64,000 nucleotides of DNA from Azolla caroliniana (GCA_043228905.1 JBHGNT010000003.1:6944001-7008000); one strand, 5' to 3'. Numbered from the stretch's first letter, positions 42,214 through 53,395 are shown. The notes: generated from the sequence alone by a model not told the origin. Program-made: numbers and translations.

Positions 42214-43749
42214 TTAGTGTTGCTTCCCGAGCTGGCAAGCTTCACAAACTTGTGCCTTTCGGCCACTAAACTTGGGCAATCCGAACACTACCTGTTTCGA
42301 TTGCAGATCTTGAAGCCGTTGGTGGTTGACGTGGCCTATCCACTTGTGCCACAAGTCGATGTCCGACTCGGACTTTTGTCCCTTCGCGAACATTGCAGTG
42401 CCGCCGTCAGTGGAGTCGAGGGTGAACATCCTCCCGTCTCTGCACCCTTGCACAATCACACGGCCTTCTTCCTCAATGAAGCACCCGGGGTGTGTAAACC
42501 GAACCTCCATCCCTTGGTCGACGATCTGTCCGACCGAGACCAAGTTCTTCGTGATTGTCGGAACGTGCAACACGTTCCTGAGTTTCCCTTTCTGCCCGAC
42601 ATGGCTAAGGGGAACTTCTCCGACATTTGCGATCGGATGCGGAGTGTCATCTCTAGTTGCGACTACTCCAGGTTGTATCGGTTTTTCAAGGTACGAGAAC
42701 CACTCCTTATGGCTCGTCATGTGGTTTGACGCGCCGGAGTCTACGTACCACACCTCGTCCGATCTCGGGGTGCTCTGTTTCAATGAGTTTGCTTCGTGTC
42801 TCGTCACGAAGACAGACCCTTCTCCGACTCTCCCAGAGTCTTGGGCGTAGTGTGATCGCTGCCGATTTCCCTTGTCGGTATGTCCGGAACTGGTTCTCTC
42901 CGAATCGGCGCGCTTCTTCCAACACTCACTTTCCCTGTGGCCTTTCTTGCCACAGTACCAGCACTCGGCGATGGCCTTCCCTTGCCGGTTCTCATCGCTT
43001 CGACTCCCCCTATTTCCAGAGGGTCCGGAGTTGCTGTCGGCATCACTTCGGTGCCATCTTCCTTGATCTCGTCGGTCGCATCCATTGCATACCGACTCGC
43101 CTCGTCCGCCACGACCACGTGGCCTTTCTCCCTCCGTGTACAACATCTTGTTGTCGGTGTGTGTACTCGTCGACGCACAAGCGTGGTTCTCCTCTACCAG
43201 GAGCATCGACTGTAAGTCGAAAAAGGACGGCGTATTCTCCCGGGTACACACAGCCGTTCGGAACGCTCCGAACTTCGACGCCAAACCTCCGAGACAGATC
43301 TGGACCATCTCGCTCTCCTCGATGTTCACCTCTATGGAGGCGAGGGAGTCGCAGATATCCTTGATCTTCGAGGTATAGTCCGCCGCCGACAAGTCGCATT
43401 GTCGTAGGTTGCTCAACTCTTGTTGGAGCTGAAGCTTCCTGGATGTGGTGCTCGCGGCGAAAATCTTCTTCAAATTTTCCCACGCACCCTTCGGCGTCTT
43501 TGCATCCCGAACATAGCTCAATAGTTGTTCGTCCACACACGACGCGAAGCAGTACAATACCCTGCTCGCCGATTGCTCCCACGACTGGAAGTCTCTGTGT
43601 GTCGATCTGGGTGCCGCGTCATTAGCTCCTTCAAGATAACTCCAGTAGCCGTGCCCGAGCAGGTACTGGTGCATCTTGTAGGACCAAGACGCGTAGTTGG
43701 TTCTGTCGAGCTTCTCTGTTGGAAGCGAGCTCGCCATGCCTCTATCCAT
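42214..43749 (-). CDS. Copia-1 gag, protease and GAG-pre-integrase
   Basis: 511 residues from MDRGMASSLP. A UBN2-type gag (NYASWSYKMHQYL), zinc knuckle CWYCGKKGHRESEC, protease YVDSGASNHM and pre-integrase motif DLWHKWIGHVNHQRL with C-E-A-C are all present. The frame ends at GKQH, where a frameshift interrupts the polyprotein. Confidence 0.88.
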   Translation of the reverse strand: MDRGMASSLPTEKLDRTNYASWSYKMHQYLLGHGYWSYLEGANDAAPRSTHRDFQSWEQSASRVLYCFASCVDEQLLSYVRDAKTPKGAWENLKKIFAASTTSRKLQLQQELSNLRQCDLSAADYTSKIKDICDSLASIEVNIEESEMVQICLGGLASKFGAFRTAVCTRENTPSFFDLQSMLLVEENHACASTSTHTDNKMLYTEGERPRGRGGRGESVCNGCDRRDQGRWHRSDADSNSGPSGNRGSRSDENRQGKAIAECWYCGKKGHRESECWKKRADSERTSSGHTDKGNRQRSHYAQDSGRVGEGSVFVTRHEANSLKQSTPRSDEVWYVDSGASNHMTSHKEWFSYLEKPIQPGVVATRDDTPHPIANVGEVPLSHVGQKGKLRNVLHVPTITKNLVSVGQIVDQGMEVRFTHPGCFIEEEGRVIVQGCRDGRMFTLDSTDGGTAMFAKGQKSESDIDLWHKWIGHVNHQRLQDLQSKQVVFGLPKFSGRKAQVCEACQLGKQH

Positions 43750-43821
43750 CGTTCTTCTTATTCTTCTTCGTCAAGCTGTGTCGGCTGCAGAGAGGTTCTC
43801 AACCCTCGTGCTCTGATACCA

Positions 43822-44215
43822 TGTAAAAAGAAACGTGCGGAAGCAAGTATGAAGACCGAATAGAAGAGAGGAAACTCAGGTTTAATGGAGAGCTTGGGCT
43901 TACGCAGTATACGCGGGAGAGACAGAGAGAGTGAGAGAGAAGACACAAAAACTATATTCAACAATAATACTCAGTCTATACATAAGACGTGCTCAGTGAA
44001 CACTTTTATACAAGCCCTAGAAGGATTGACCGAAGTACTGACAGTACTTCAATGCTCATCAAGAGCCCCTACACTAACTCCCAAATATATTCCTCACGGA
44101 ATATCTTTCCTAACGACCTCCCCGTTTACGCACTCGGCCTAGCCGATCGGTCCCAACCGATCCGGTCCTCGGCTTCTTCGGCCGATCCGGCCAATGTTGA
44201 GCTTGTCTCTCAACA
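43822..44215 (-). repeat. Copia-1 5' LTR
   Basis: 394 bp copy of 32723-33116, with only a handful of substitutions seen. Confidence 0.95.
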
Positions 44216-44400
44216 ATGTATAATGGGTTGGTTGAACACCATTGCCAATCATAGATTGATAAGCTTCAAGGGAAATTTGACTTTCTTGGCTCTATGTATA
44301 TGCAAATATGATGAGTGTCCATGTGAAAGCATTCCGACAAGAAAATTTTGTGGATATCTAGTATGGATGGTTTACATCCCCACATGTTACTAATGTCTTC
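44216..44400 (-). pseudogene. PPR protein pseudogene, upstream segment
   Basis: The minus strand reads RNAFTWTLIIFAYT, a stop, then SLEAYQSMIGNGVQPTHYT, and continues across the copia-1 TSD into TFVCLFKACA at 32722. RNxFTWT and the N-G-V-x-P block are PPR hallmarks. Stops show the gene was already decaying or has decayed since. Confidence 0.78.
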
Positions 44401-44714
44401 ACCATGTGTTGACCCATGTATGCTCCATATCAACATTTTGAAGGACCATATGGGTATATATATGATTAGCATGATGAAGAACCTTTCTCTAACAACATGC
44501 TTTGAGCAAAGTAATGTAAGCCTTATCAAACAATCGAGAATTGGATCTTTTGCACAAGAATTTATGAAAAAAAGCTCATGGCTATTAAGAAAGTAATGTG
44601 ATATTTGCAATGTCATTGACTTTTTTACCTTTAAAAAAAGATTTACCTTATAGTAAAAAATGAATACAAAAGTATGGTATTTACTATACTATATGGTTCA
44701 TATTATGCTCTTTT
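44401..44714. other. AT-rich spacer
   Basis: No gene is seen. Weak PPR-like residues (LVTCGDVNHP) near 44380-44400 suggest the pseudogene may extend a little into it. Confidence 0.4.
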
Positions 44715-45067
44715 CATCTCATGAAGCCCTGTCCTCTATCGACAGACTCTGAGTCTATCCATTAGTAGGTTCTTTGTCAGCATGTCGGATCCATTTTTGT
44801 CAATATGGATCTTCACAAGGGTAAACTCTTATTCTTCCACTTTCTCCCGCAACCAGTGATACCTTCTTTGTATGTGCTTGGTTCAGGTGTGGTACGCAAC
44901 ATTCTTTGCTAGATGTATGACACTCTGGCTATCACAATGAAGAAAGAACTCCCTTTACTTCATCCCCAACTCACTGAGAAAATTTCTCATCCAGATTAGC
45001 TCTTTGCCGGCCTCTACCGCAGCCATGTACTCTGCCTCTGTGGTTGACAAGGCCACCGACTTCTGCA
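44715..45067 (-). pseudogene. Copia-3 RNase H C-terminus
   Basis: The minus strand shows SVALSTTEAEYMAAVEAGKE, WMRNFLSELGM, HLAKNVAYHT, a stop, then TKHIQRRYHW and NGSDMLTK. It is closely related to copia-4. It is cut on the upstream side by gypsy-B at 45068. Confidence 0.85.
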
Positions 45068-45634
45068 TGTACACACGACTCACGCGCGCGCGCACACACA
45101 CACACACACATGTACAGGAAACGCAGGGAAAGAGGGGAGCACCCGACACCAACAAGACGCCAATATACACAGACAGACGCAAACGTATATGTATATATAT
45201 ATAAGAAGAATACACTCCCGGCTTCGAGCCGGACCAAGATAGTTTACAACAGTCGTCTACTGTCAAGCCACCGTCGGGGAGCTCTCGGGCTCGTCGCGCC
45301 GAGCAGGGTCTTGCACAGGAGATAAGCTGCAGCCAACCCTAAACGAACACGAAGGGGAAGAAGAAGAAGCAGAAGAACCCTAACCCTAAACCTACCGGTA
45401 TACCCTCTAATCCAAAATGGGCAACCCTTTTTCAAAGGGCGTTCCCTCCCTTTTATAGAACAAGGAGAGGGACGCGTTACAATGTGGGACAAATCCCGAC
45501 TTGACTACTCTTCGGCGCCATAAAGGTGCCCTCGATATTCACACCAAATGTACATGGGTGCGTACACACGCTGCACCCCGCCGATGTAGACAATGTTTCC
45601 CGGTTTTCGCCTATGGCCGAAATTCTTCACGACA
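45068..45634 (-). repeat. Gypsy-B 3' LTR (lacks about 170 bp)
   Basis: It ends AATTCTTCACGACA. Compared with the right LTR it lacks the first 169 forward bases. It carries (CA)n and a TATA box (CTATAAAAGGGAGGG, minus, near 45450). Confidence 0.85.
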
Positions 45635-45979
45635 TCTGCCCCCACCTAACTGCACGTCCACCGGTACGTGCCAAATCTGGCTGAAGGGTGAGAGATTTCG
45701 GCCGGCGAGAAACCGGTCTCCCGTGATCCGCATCTCGGCTCGCTGCCGGTTTGATCCGGTGGCTTCAAGTCCTCCTTCGCGCTCGCCTCCCCGTAGGCTC
45801 GTTCGACCCATCGATGGGTCCTCTGTCGTGATCTCCGTAGCACGCGTTCTTCCGTTGGCCCTTGTTCGGCCGTATGAACGCCCCGCTTCCCACCGTATGC
45901 CCGATGTCCTCCACTAGAGGAATGCTCGTGGCAGCCCGCTTGGCCTCCGTTGTCGAATCGTGATGTCCCGATGGTGTTT

Positions 45980-47900
45980 CGCGTCGCCTTCGTCCTTCCG
46001 CCGCCACCTTCCTTCTCCATGGTCTTACGTCGCCGCGTCGGCTCGAACCGCCATGGTCTCCAGAACGGTGTGGAAGATCCCTTTCCGGCCTGATCGTGCA
46101 TCGTTGTTCTCCCGCATACCGGTGTCCTTTGCATCCGAGGAACACCCCGCAGTAGCCCGCTTGGCCCTTCCCGTCGTCGTGTTGCTGCAACAGGTCCTGA
46201 GTGCTCCGCTTGCCGTCGTCCCCTCGCCCCCACCAGCTTGTCACCCCGGCTTGCCGTGTCAGTCTTCGCTACTTCGACGGAGCCACCGAGATCTACGAAG
46301 CGAGTGTGGAGGATCCTCCTCCGGCCTTTCTTGCCATCCTGACTCCGACCCTGTGCAGTCCACTAGGCACTTGTCCCTTCGTTCTCGGCACCTCCCTTGT
46401 GCCGTCTTCCGCTTCCTTCGTTCGGCCTCGCCCGCGCCGAGCGCCGTCCCGTAGTCACGCTTCGATCCGGCCCGTGATGGCCACTCGCCAGACTCTTGTT
46501 CTGTCCAAGGTGTGCCTTTCCGGTCTGACACACCTCCCCGTGTTTGCCCTTTACCGGCTTCTTCCGAACTTCGTGTCGTCGGGTCCCGTTCCCTGCCGCC
46601 ACCGTCCTTCTCCCTCGGTCTCACGTCGCCACGTTGGCCGAACTGCCGGGGCCTCCGAATCAGTGTGAGGGTCCCATAGGACCTGACTCCGCGTCTATGT
46701 TGGCTGTAACCCGGGTGCCTTCTGTTTGAGTCCCTCCTGGACTCTCCTCGTGTCTTCCACGTAGTCGGGTCCCGTTTCCCGCCGCCACCAACCTTCTCTC
46801 TCGGTCTTATGTTGCCACGTTGGTCAAACTACCGGAGTCTCTGGTTAAGTGTGGGGATCCCGTAGGACTGGACTTCCTTACGCCCATTGTCTTCGTCACC
46901 TCGCCGCCACCGTCAGTATCTTGGTCTTACGTCGGCCGCGTTGCCGACCGCCGAAGTCTCTAGAACCGGTGTGAAGGATCCTCCGTAGACCGCCCTTCCG
47001 TAGCCCTTGCCTTCATCACCTCGCCGCCACCGTCTACCTTGGTCTTACGTCGACTGCGTTGCCGACTGCCGAAGTCTCTAGAACCGGTGTGAAGGATCCT
47101 CCGTAGGCGTTCGTCGCCTTCCTGACCCTGTCCCGGGTCGTCCTTTTCCGCATGCCGAGAGGGCGTTTTGTTCCGCACCCCCTCCCGTGGTACCGACGTA
47201 CCGTGTCCTCGGCCTCTTCGTAGGCCTACTCTCTTCCTCCCTCCTGGAATGGTCATCCGGGAGTCCGCTCCGCCCGGTTCTCGTCCGGGTCCGTTCGTCT
47301 TTCTCCGGATTGCCGAGTCCCGTTCTCCTGTCGCCACCGTCTCTCCTACAGGACTTGCGCCGGCACTCGGGCCTGCAGCCTGACCAGTGTAAGGAATCCC
47401 ATAGGACCGGCTTTCATTCTCTTTCCTAATCTCGACCTTCGCCCGGTCGGTCTTTCTCCCCATGTAAAAGAAGGCGGCTCGTCCCGCACCCCCTTCCGTA
47501 TCGGTTCTTTCATGCCGAAACCGGACCCGATCGAACGATCCATGACCAGATCACGCTCCACTCGTATCGGAATGCCAATCGCGTCGTGTCGCGTCTGCCC
47601 TCGGCCTCCTCGCAGCCCGTTTCCCATCCGACTTCGCTGGCATCATGTCAGGACTCCTCGGTACCGTCATCCATCTCCTCGGTCTTACATGGGCATACGG
47701 GCCCGAATGCCGAGTTCTCCGGAATCGAGTCCGTGGGCTTTCATCCGCTCCTTCCCCGTATCGTCACGCCGATGATTCTTGGCCCTTCGCCGCCGCCTTC
47801 CTCCGCTTGGGACTCACGTGGGCACTCGGGCCCGACTGCCATCGTCTCGGGAGCAAGTGTGGGAAGACACAAGGAATCGCCCGTCCGTTTTATGCCCTTG
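45980..47900 (-). repeat. Array of diverged GC-rich repeats inside gypsy-B
   Basis: A unit with CGCCGCCACC, CTCGGTCTTACGT, (A/C)CTGCCG and GTGTG(A/G)(A/G)GGATCC recurs about eight to ten times. The best pair is an exact 120-bp step (46896 and 47016). Other copies are near 45990, 46590, 46780, 47320, 47640 and 47790 at irregular spacing. A longer block (AGAGGGCGTTT(T/C)GTTCCGCACCC) occurs near 47157 and 48085. No continuous reading frame was identified. Confidence 0.75.
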
Positions 47901-48960
47901 TCCGTAGCCACCGGCTCTCCGTGGTCGGTGGTCGACTTCTTAACGATCGCGCAAGCCCCGTCTGGGCTTGCTTCTTCAATGACCGGGATCTCAGGCTGAC
48001 ACGCCCGAAACCGCTGGTCCCAACGTTCCGGTTCCGCGATCTGTATCTCGGCCTCGTCCTTGGCCGTTCTCTCTCCGCAAGTCGAGAGGGCGTTTCGTTC
48101 CGCACCCTCTCCCGTGGTACCGTCGTACCGATCTTCCGCCGTCGCGTGGGGCAAGTCCGTCTCCTCGGTCTCGGCTTCCGGCCTCGATCTTCCTTCTTCC
48201 TCGAGCATCGCTTTGAGAGCTTCGTACGCCTCCGCAATCCTGGCCCCAACGCCGACCCTTGCCGACTCTCTTTCCCGTTCGGCCTCTTCCCATTGTGATG
48301 GCACGCCGTCGCGTACCTTCCTCTTAGCCTTCTTGGCTCGCTCGTTGTCTAGCCTTTGGCACACCCTTCCGACCTTCGACCAGTCCTCCGTAAGCCCATT
48401 CGCTCCATCATCGTCTTCGAGCTCAATCCCGATGGCTTCCCGTTCCGCCCGGTCGATCGACCTGACGAACAAAAGGACTTTGTCCACCCCCACCAAACCT
48501 TGTTCCCGCTCTGGGAGCCGAGCAAGTTGTCCCTCGAACTCCCGGAACGCCTTCGTCGCACCCCGGTGGGTCTTTGCCGATGCTACCCACTGGTCGAAGT
48601 GGTGCCGTCCCTGGCTCTTCCGCCGTCCTCCGTATGCCTTCAGGAGCGCCTCTTTGAAGGCCTCCCATGAACCACGAGCCTCACGAATGCATCCGGACAG
48701 CTACGACCCAGCAGAAGAACTCCAGCCTCAACGCCTCGTCTACGCCACGCTCTTCCATTTCCGCGTTGTAGGCTTCCAAGTAAGATGGGACTTTGTCCTC
48801 GTTGAAACGGCCGACTCTTTCGACCACTCACCCAACCGCTTCTTGCGCTGCTTCTCGCCTCATCACCACTCGTGCCGACTCCAACACCACTTCGGCCACC
48901 ATCTCCGCAAGGTCTTCGTCTTCCGACTCCATCCTCCCTTGCCGCCTTTCACGTCGGGTT
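47900..48960 (-). pseudogene. Gypsy-B gag
   Basis: The minus strand gives FKEALLKAYGG, FDQWVASAKTHRGA, LARLPEREQGLVGVDKVLLF and VRSIDRAEREAIG, homologous to gypsy-A and -C gag. Stops and frame changes precede 48500. Downstream it merges into the repeat array. Confidence 0.75.
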
Positions 48961-48969
48961 CACCAAAGA

Positions 48970-49100
48970 TGTCGCGTTGTTACCCGCGTGCGTGGAGAAA
49001 GGCGGGACCACGGGGGTCTTGGACTAGGGGGCGACGGAGCGTAGGAAGTCGTGCTTCACTGCTTCTGGGGCATCTCAGAAACACACCGGAAGCAACCGAA

Positions 49101-49133
<33 letters not shown>

Positions 49134-50367
49134 CTTAACACCGACTCACGCGCGCACGCACACACACACACACACATGTACAGGAAACGTTGTCGAGGTA
49201 TTCCTCGCGGATGCGTGGAATGAGGCGGGACCTCGGGGGTCCTGTACCGAAGAGCAAGAGAGAAAGGAGAAGAGACCCACTACGTGCGAGCGTAGACCCA
49301 CAGGGACACGGCCCTTCGACACGAAGACGCGAGCGTGGAAACCAACACAGAGAGGCACAACGGTATGTAAGTATATATTAACAGAGACAAACAACAAAAC
49401 ACGGAGTCGGTTACAACCGAACAGGCCGGCGAACAGATGCCGATGCCTGTTCGCAAACGCGCAGAAAGGAAGGAGTAGGTTGGAGGTGCTGTCGGAAGCA
49501 CTCGGGCATTCCTCAGAGCAGCGCGAGCCTCACGAAACCTGCACAGAAAGAAGCTATGGAGAGTATGGAAGAGAGAGAAGCCTTCGACCGACAGCCCGAC
49601 AGCACTTCGTCCTCTCCGATTCTGCGATACCCTTCCCCCTCGTCTCCCTCCTTTTATAAGCAAGGAAGGAGTCGTTTCCTATTAACTTCCTACCTACCGA
49701 ATCTACCTACCTAGGATCTTCTATGTCCCTAATTCTCCCTTATGTACAACGTAAGGCGTACGTGCATGAAGAGCCGGTTCCTATGCTCCGGCGCACCGAT
49801 TCCGCTCGTGGACGGTTTTCTTCACGACAACGCTGGGAAAGAGGGGAGCACCCGACACCAAGAAGACGCCAATATACACAGACAGACGCAAACGTATATG
49901 TATATATATATAAGAAGAATACACTCCCGGCTTCGAGCCGGACCAAGATAGTTTACAACAGTCGTCTACTGTCAAGCCGCCGTCGGGGAGCTCTCGGGCT
50001 CGTCGCGCTGAGCGGGGTCTTGCACAGGATATAAGCTGCAGCCAACCCTAAACGAACACGAAGGGGAAGAAGAAGAAGCAGAAGAACCCTAACCCTAAAC
50101 CTACCGGTATACCCTCTAATCCAAAATGGGCAACCCTTTTTCAAAGGGCGTTCCCTGCCTTTTATAGAACAAGGAGAGGGACGCGTTACAATGTCGGAAA
50201 AATCCCGACTTTCATGGGATCGTCTGTCCCGACTTGACTACTCTTCGGCGCCATAAAGGCACCCTCGATATTCACACCAAATGTACATGGGTGCGTACAC
50301 ACGCTGCACCCCGCCGATGTAGACAATATTTCCCGGTTTTCGCCTATGGCTGAAATTCTTCACAACA
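48970..50367 (-). repeat. Gypsy-B 5' LTR interrupted by a solo LTR
   Basis: It starts TGTCGCGTTG beside the primer site and ends CTTCACAACA. Without the insertion it is about 755 bp. It contains (GA)n near 49106-49131 and (CA)n near 49158-49177. Confidence 0.85.
49191..49829 (-). mobile_element. Solo LTR of the gypsy-C family inside the gypsy-B 5' LTR
   Basis: 639 bp, TGTCGAGGTA...TTCTTCACGACA, flanked by ACGT and ACGC. The undisturbed left LTR of gypsy-B reads GGAAACGCAGGG at this place, so the original site was ACGC and one flank has mutated. Its sense start TGTCGTGAAGAAAACCGTCC matches the gypsy-C LTR at 50372. Confidence 0.85.
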
Positions 50368-50371
50368 ACGT

Positions 50372-51022
50372 TGTCGTGAAGAAAACCGTCCCTTAGCGCA
50401 ATCGGTGCATAGCACGCGTGAACCGGCTCTTCACGCGTGCGCGCCCTTAATGTATATAATAGGGAATTAGGTACATAGGTATATCCTAGGTAGTTAAATT
50501 AGGTAGGTAGGAAGTAAATGAGGGAGACGGCTCCCTTCTTGACGCTATAAAGGAGAGGGACACGCAGGGAGAAGGGATCGCGCATTGAGGAGGACGAAGT
50601 GATGTCGGACCGGAACCGAACGCTTCTCCTCTGTTTGTTCTCTATTGCTCTTCTCTGCAGGTTTTCGGGAGGCTCGCGCTGCTTCGAGGAACGCCCGTGT
50701 GCTTCCGGCAGCACCTCCATCCTATCCCCTTTCGTGCGCAGACGAGCAGGCATCGGCATCTGTTCGCCGGCCTGTTCGGTTGTAACCGCTCGCGTGCTCT
50801 GTTGTTTTTTATGTGTCACTTGTTAATATACAAACATTCGTGTCTCTCTGTCTCTGTGTCCATTCGTGTCTTCTGCGTTGACGGGGCGTGTCCCTGTGTT
50901 TCTTTGCTCATACGTAACCGGTCGTCTCTCTCTTTCTCTTTCCCCTCCTATCACCTGCTCTTCGGTTCAAGACCCTGGTGGTCTTGCCTCGTTTCTCCAC
51001 GCACGCACATAGTAACGCGACA
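50372..51022 (+). repeat. Gypsy-C 5' LTR
   Basis: 651 bp, TGTCGTGAAGAAAACC...TAGTAACGCGACA. A TATA box (GCTATAAAGGAGAGGG) lies near 50550. Confidence 0.88.
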
Positions 51023-51068
51023 TATTTTGGTGAACCCGACGTGAAACAAGGCGGCAGAGGAGCAGAAG

Positions 51069-52622
51069 ATGAGGGGGTCGGATCTTGCAGAGGCCATGGC
51101 TTCGGCCGTGGACCGGATAGTGAGCGCGCGCGAGGGCACCGGCGCCCTTGTCAGGGCTATTGAGGTGATCGTCGGTATGATCGGCCGGTTCAGTGGAAAG
51201 GATGCCACGAGTTATTTGGCGTCCTACCGGGCGGAGATGTTGATGAGGGATATTCCGGAAGAGAGGCGTCTTGCCGGATTCCCTCGAGTGGCGATGCCGG
51301 GCATCCATGCGGAGGTGCTCGAGGTCCGAGCGGAGAGCCGGACCTAGGAGGAGTTCGAAGGACGGCTCCTGGAGAAATACAGGCTGGATGACGCGCTTCG
51401 ACTTTCGAAGAGGGGCTTCACGGAGTGGGTAGAGTCCCCCGACAAAGGAAGAAATGTGTCGGCACTCCTCCGGAAGTTTGAGGATCGCTTTGCGCGCCTT
51501 TCGGTGCTCGATCGGACCGTTCTGGACACAAGTCGTGTCCTACTGTTTGTCAAATCGGTTGACGCACGGGACCGGGAGCAAGCGGGCTCCTTCCTGGAAA
51601 CCGAAGACGGGCTAACGGCCGACTGGGCCGCGGTAAAAAGAGTCTACGGCCGTTTTGACAAACGGTGGGAGTGGGCTGATACAGGGGCGACCGGGGCGGG
51701 TCCTGTCGCAGCAAGGAAGCTCGAACCGATACCGCACGCGCGACGGGAAGAGACCCAAGAGTGGCTCGAAACTAGTTCGGCTTCGACCAGCGTGGTCAGA
51801 GGCCCGTCCGGGGGGAAAGCTTTGGAGGAGCTGACATGGGCGGTAAAGGATCTCCAGATCGCCCAGGCCCGGAGGGAAGGCGGCGATCAGGCTCGTGACC
51901 GACGGCCTCCGGCAGGAAATAGGTGCATGTGGTGCGACGAGGTCGGCCACATCCGGAAAGACTGCGGGGACTTTATGGAGGCTTTGAGAAGCCGGGTAGT
52001 GTACCTGTGGGAAGGTCGGGTGCACGCCAGCGATATCCGGAGGGCCTTGAACCGAAATGACGGGCGAGGAGGAATGAAAAGGCTGATGGAAGAGGCGGCA
52101 GCCCGGCACGCGGAGACCATCCACTACTCAGCGTTAGCCGGTATTCGGGTCGGAGGGAGCGAGGCCCAGAAGGAGAGCAAAGCTGAGTTCTGGCCGACGG
52201 TGCTGGAAGGCCTTGCCGGTGCCTGACTAAAGAGAGACGAGGCGGACCGCGCGGAGAAGCGGGTCCAGGAGGTAACCAGGTGGAGTGACCCGGTCGAAGA
52301 AAAGACGGGTTTCGTCGAAGCGGCTTACCAGAACTACGAGGCTCTGGTTGAAGACAAACGGGTAGGTAAACCCGGAGGGGCCGAATCTTCACAGAGATAC
52401 GAAACCCGATTCGGGCCGAAACGGAACGAGGCCGGTGAGTCCAGTGCCCGGGATAACCACAAAAAGGGCGGGTACCGTTTTGGCACGGAGATCGAAAGGA
52501 CCACACACACTGGGCCCGAGCGACCACGGAAACCCCGGTGAAGATCGGAGCCGTTCGAAAATAAACCTGATGTCCATGGACTTCTACAAGAAGGGGAAAT
52601 GGCCGATCAACACCAAGCACGG
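51069..52622 (+). pseudogene. Gypsy-C gag and damaged protease
   Basis: From MRGSDLAEAM the frame gives FSGKDATSYLASYRAEM, then an in-frame TAG at 51345-51347, then FEDRFARLSVLDRT, a zinc knuckle CMWCDEVGHIRKDC near 51930, and another stop at about 52224. The protease is reached after a frame change, INLMSMDFYKKGKWPINTKH, but compared with gypsy-A the block with the catalytic DHGSE is deleted. The coding part ends where an LTR starts. Confidence 0.88.
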
Positions 52623-52728
52623 TGTCGTGATGAATTTCAGCCAGAGGCGGAAATCGGGAAACATTGGCTACATCGGCAGGGTGCAGCGTGTGTACGCACC
52701 CATGTACATTTAGTGTGAATATCGAGGG
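52623..52728 (+). repeat. LTR start of a gypsy-B-type element, split by copia-5
   Basis: TGTCGTGATGAATTTCAGCC and the following 100 bases match, in sense, the start of the gypsy-B LTR (through GTGTGTACGCACCCATGTAC). The 4-mer ACGG precedes it. The rest should lie beyond copia-5, outside the window. Confidence 0.8.
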
Positions 52729-53364
52729 TGTTGGGATTACGGTCCCTCCGGATGGGATGGTCAGATGTCCGGGAATCGGGAATGAAGACCCGAATGAGGA
52801 GTACCCGGTATCGGAACCGGATGATGAAGACCCGGTTTCGGATCCGGATGATGAAGACCCCGGCTACGGAGCCGGATGACGAATGTACCCGGAGAGAGAT
52901 CCGGATGCGGGGACATATTTGTGAATATGTTTGCCAAGGGCCCTCTAGGCTATATTTGTAAATAGCCCGAAAGTCATATGTGTATAAATATGACTTAGGG
53001 CAAACAGTTTTGTTGTTGTTGCTCATTTTTCTGTTTTCCACTTAGAGGGAGCGAAGTGAGAGCAGCCGAGAGAGAGAGTGAGAGAGAGAGAGAAAGGAAG
53101 AGGTCGACGCCTCTGTGTAATACCGCCGCCTGTGGCGAGGACAGCGAGCTCAAGGTCGTCGCCTTGCAGCTCGCCATTGTACATTCCCTGCGGATAGTGA
53201 TAGTTGGAGTCTTGCACTCCCGTGGTTTTTCCCGTCTAGGGTTTTCCACGCTAAACCCTGTGCATTCGAGTCTCTCTCTGTGTTTTCGATTTACTGTTGC
53301 ATTGACTCGTGTTTCCTCGGTTGTGGCCGAGAGGTGAAGGTTTTGAAAGCGTCAATTTCTAACA
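52729..53364 (+). repeat. Copia-5 5' LTR
   Basis: 636 bp, TGTTGGGATTAC...CAATTTCTAACA. It is related to the copia-4 and copia-6 LTRs in inverse orientation. Confidence 0.9.
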
Positions 53365-53395
53365 ATCTGGTATCAGAGCGACTACAGTGCAGAAA

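Larger units (their letters stand above)
32723..44215 (-). mobile_element. Copia-1, Ty1/copia element inserted in the PPR pseudogene and split by gypsy-A
   Basis: Two 394-bp LTRs (32723-33116 and 43822-44215) with a perfect 5-bp TSD ATGTA (32718-32722 and 44216-44220). Primer site TGGTATCAGAGC (minus, near 43810-43821) and polypurine tract GAGGGGGAG next to the 3' LTR. Gypsy-A occupies 34465-40290. Without it copia-1 is about 5.7 kb. Confidence 0.95.
45068..50367 (-). mobile_element. Gypsy-B, non-autonomous GC-rich gypsy element
   Basis: LTRs on both sides (45068-45634 truncated; 48970-50367 containing an inserted solo LTR) with primer region TTTGGTGAACCCGACGTGAAA inside the right LTR and polypurine tract TAGGTGGGGGCAGA next to the left one. 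The 3.3-kb interior has a decayed gag and a GC-rich repeat array but no protease, RT or integrase, which makes it a non-autonomous (TR-GAG-like) element. Confidence 0.85.
50372..52622 (+). mobile_element. Gypsy-C, 5' part only
   Basis: A 5' LTR (50372-51022), primer region TTTTGGTGAACCCGACGTGAAA, gag and the start of protease, all on the plus strand. It is cut at 52623 by another LTR and does not resume in the window. It is preceded by ACGT, shared with the end of gypsy-B. Confidence 0.88.

Noticed and set aside
45380-45405. CCCTAACCCTAAACC, telomere-like motif (also near 50090)
   Set aside because: Only about two units and present in both copies of one LTR; it is part of the gypsy-B LTR, not a telomere or interstitial array.
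47645-48298. Plus-strand open frame of 217 residues in gypsy-B
   Set aside because: It is antisense to gag and the GC-rich array; Pro/Ser/Arg-rich composition is typical of shadow frames.
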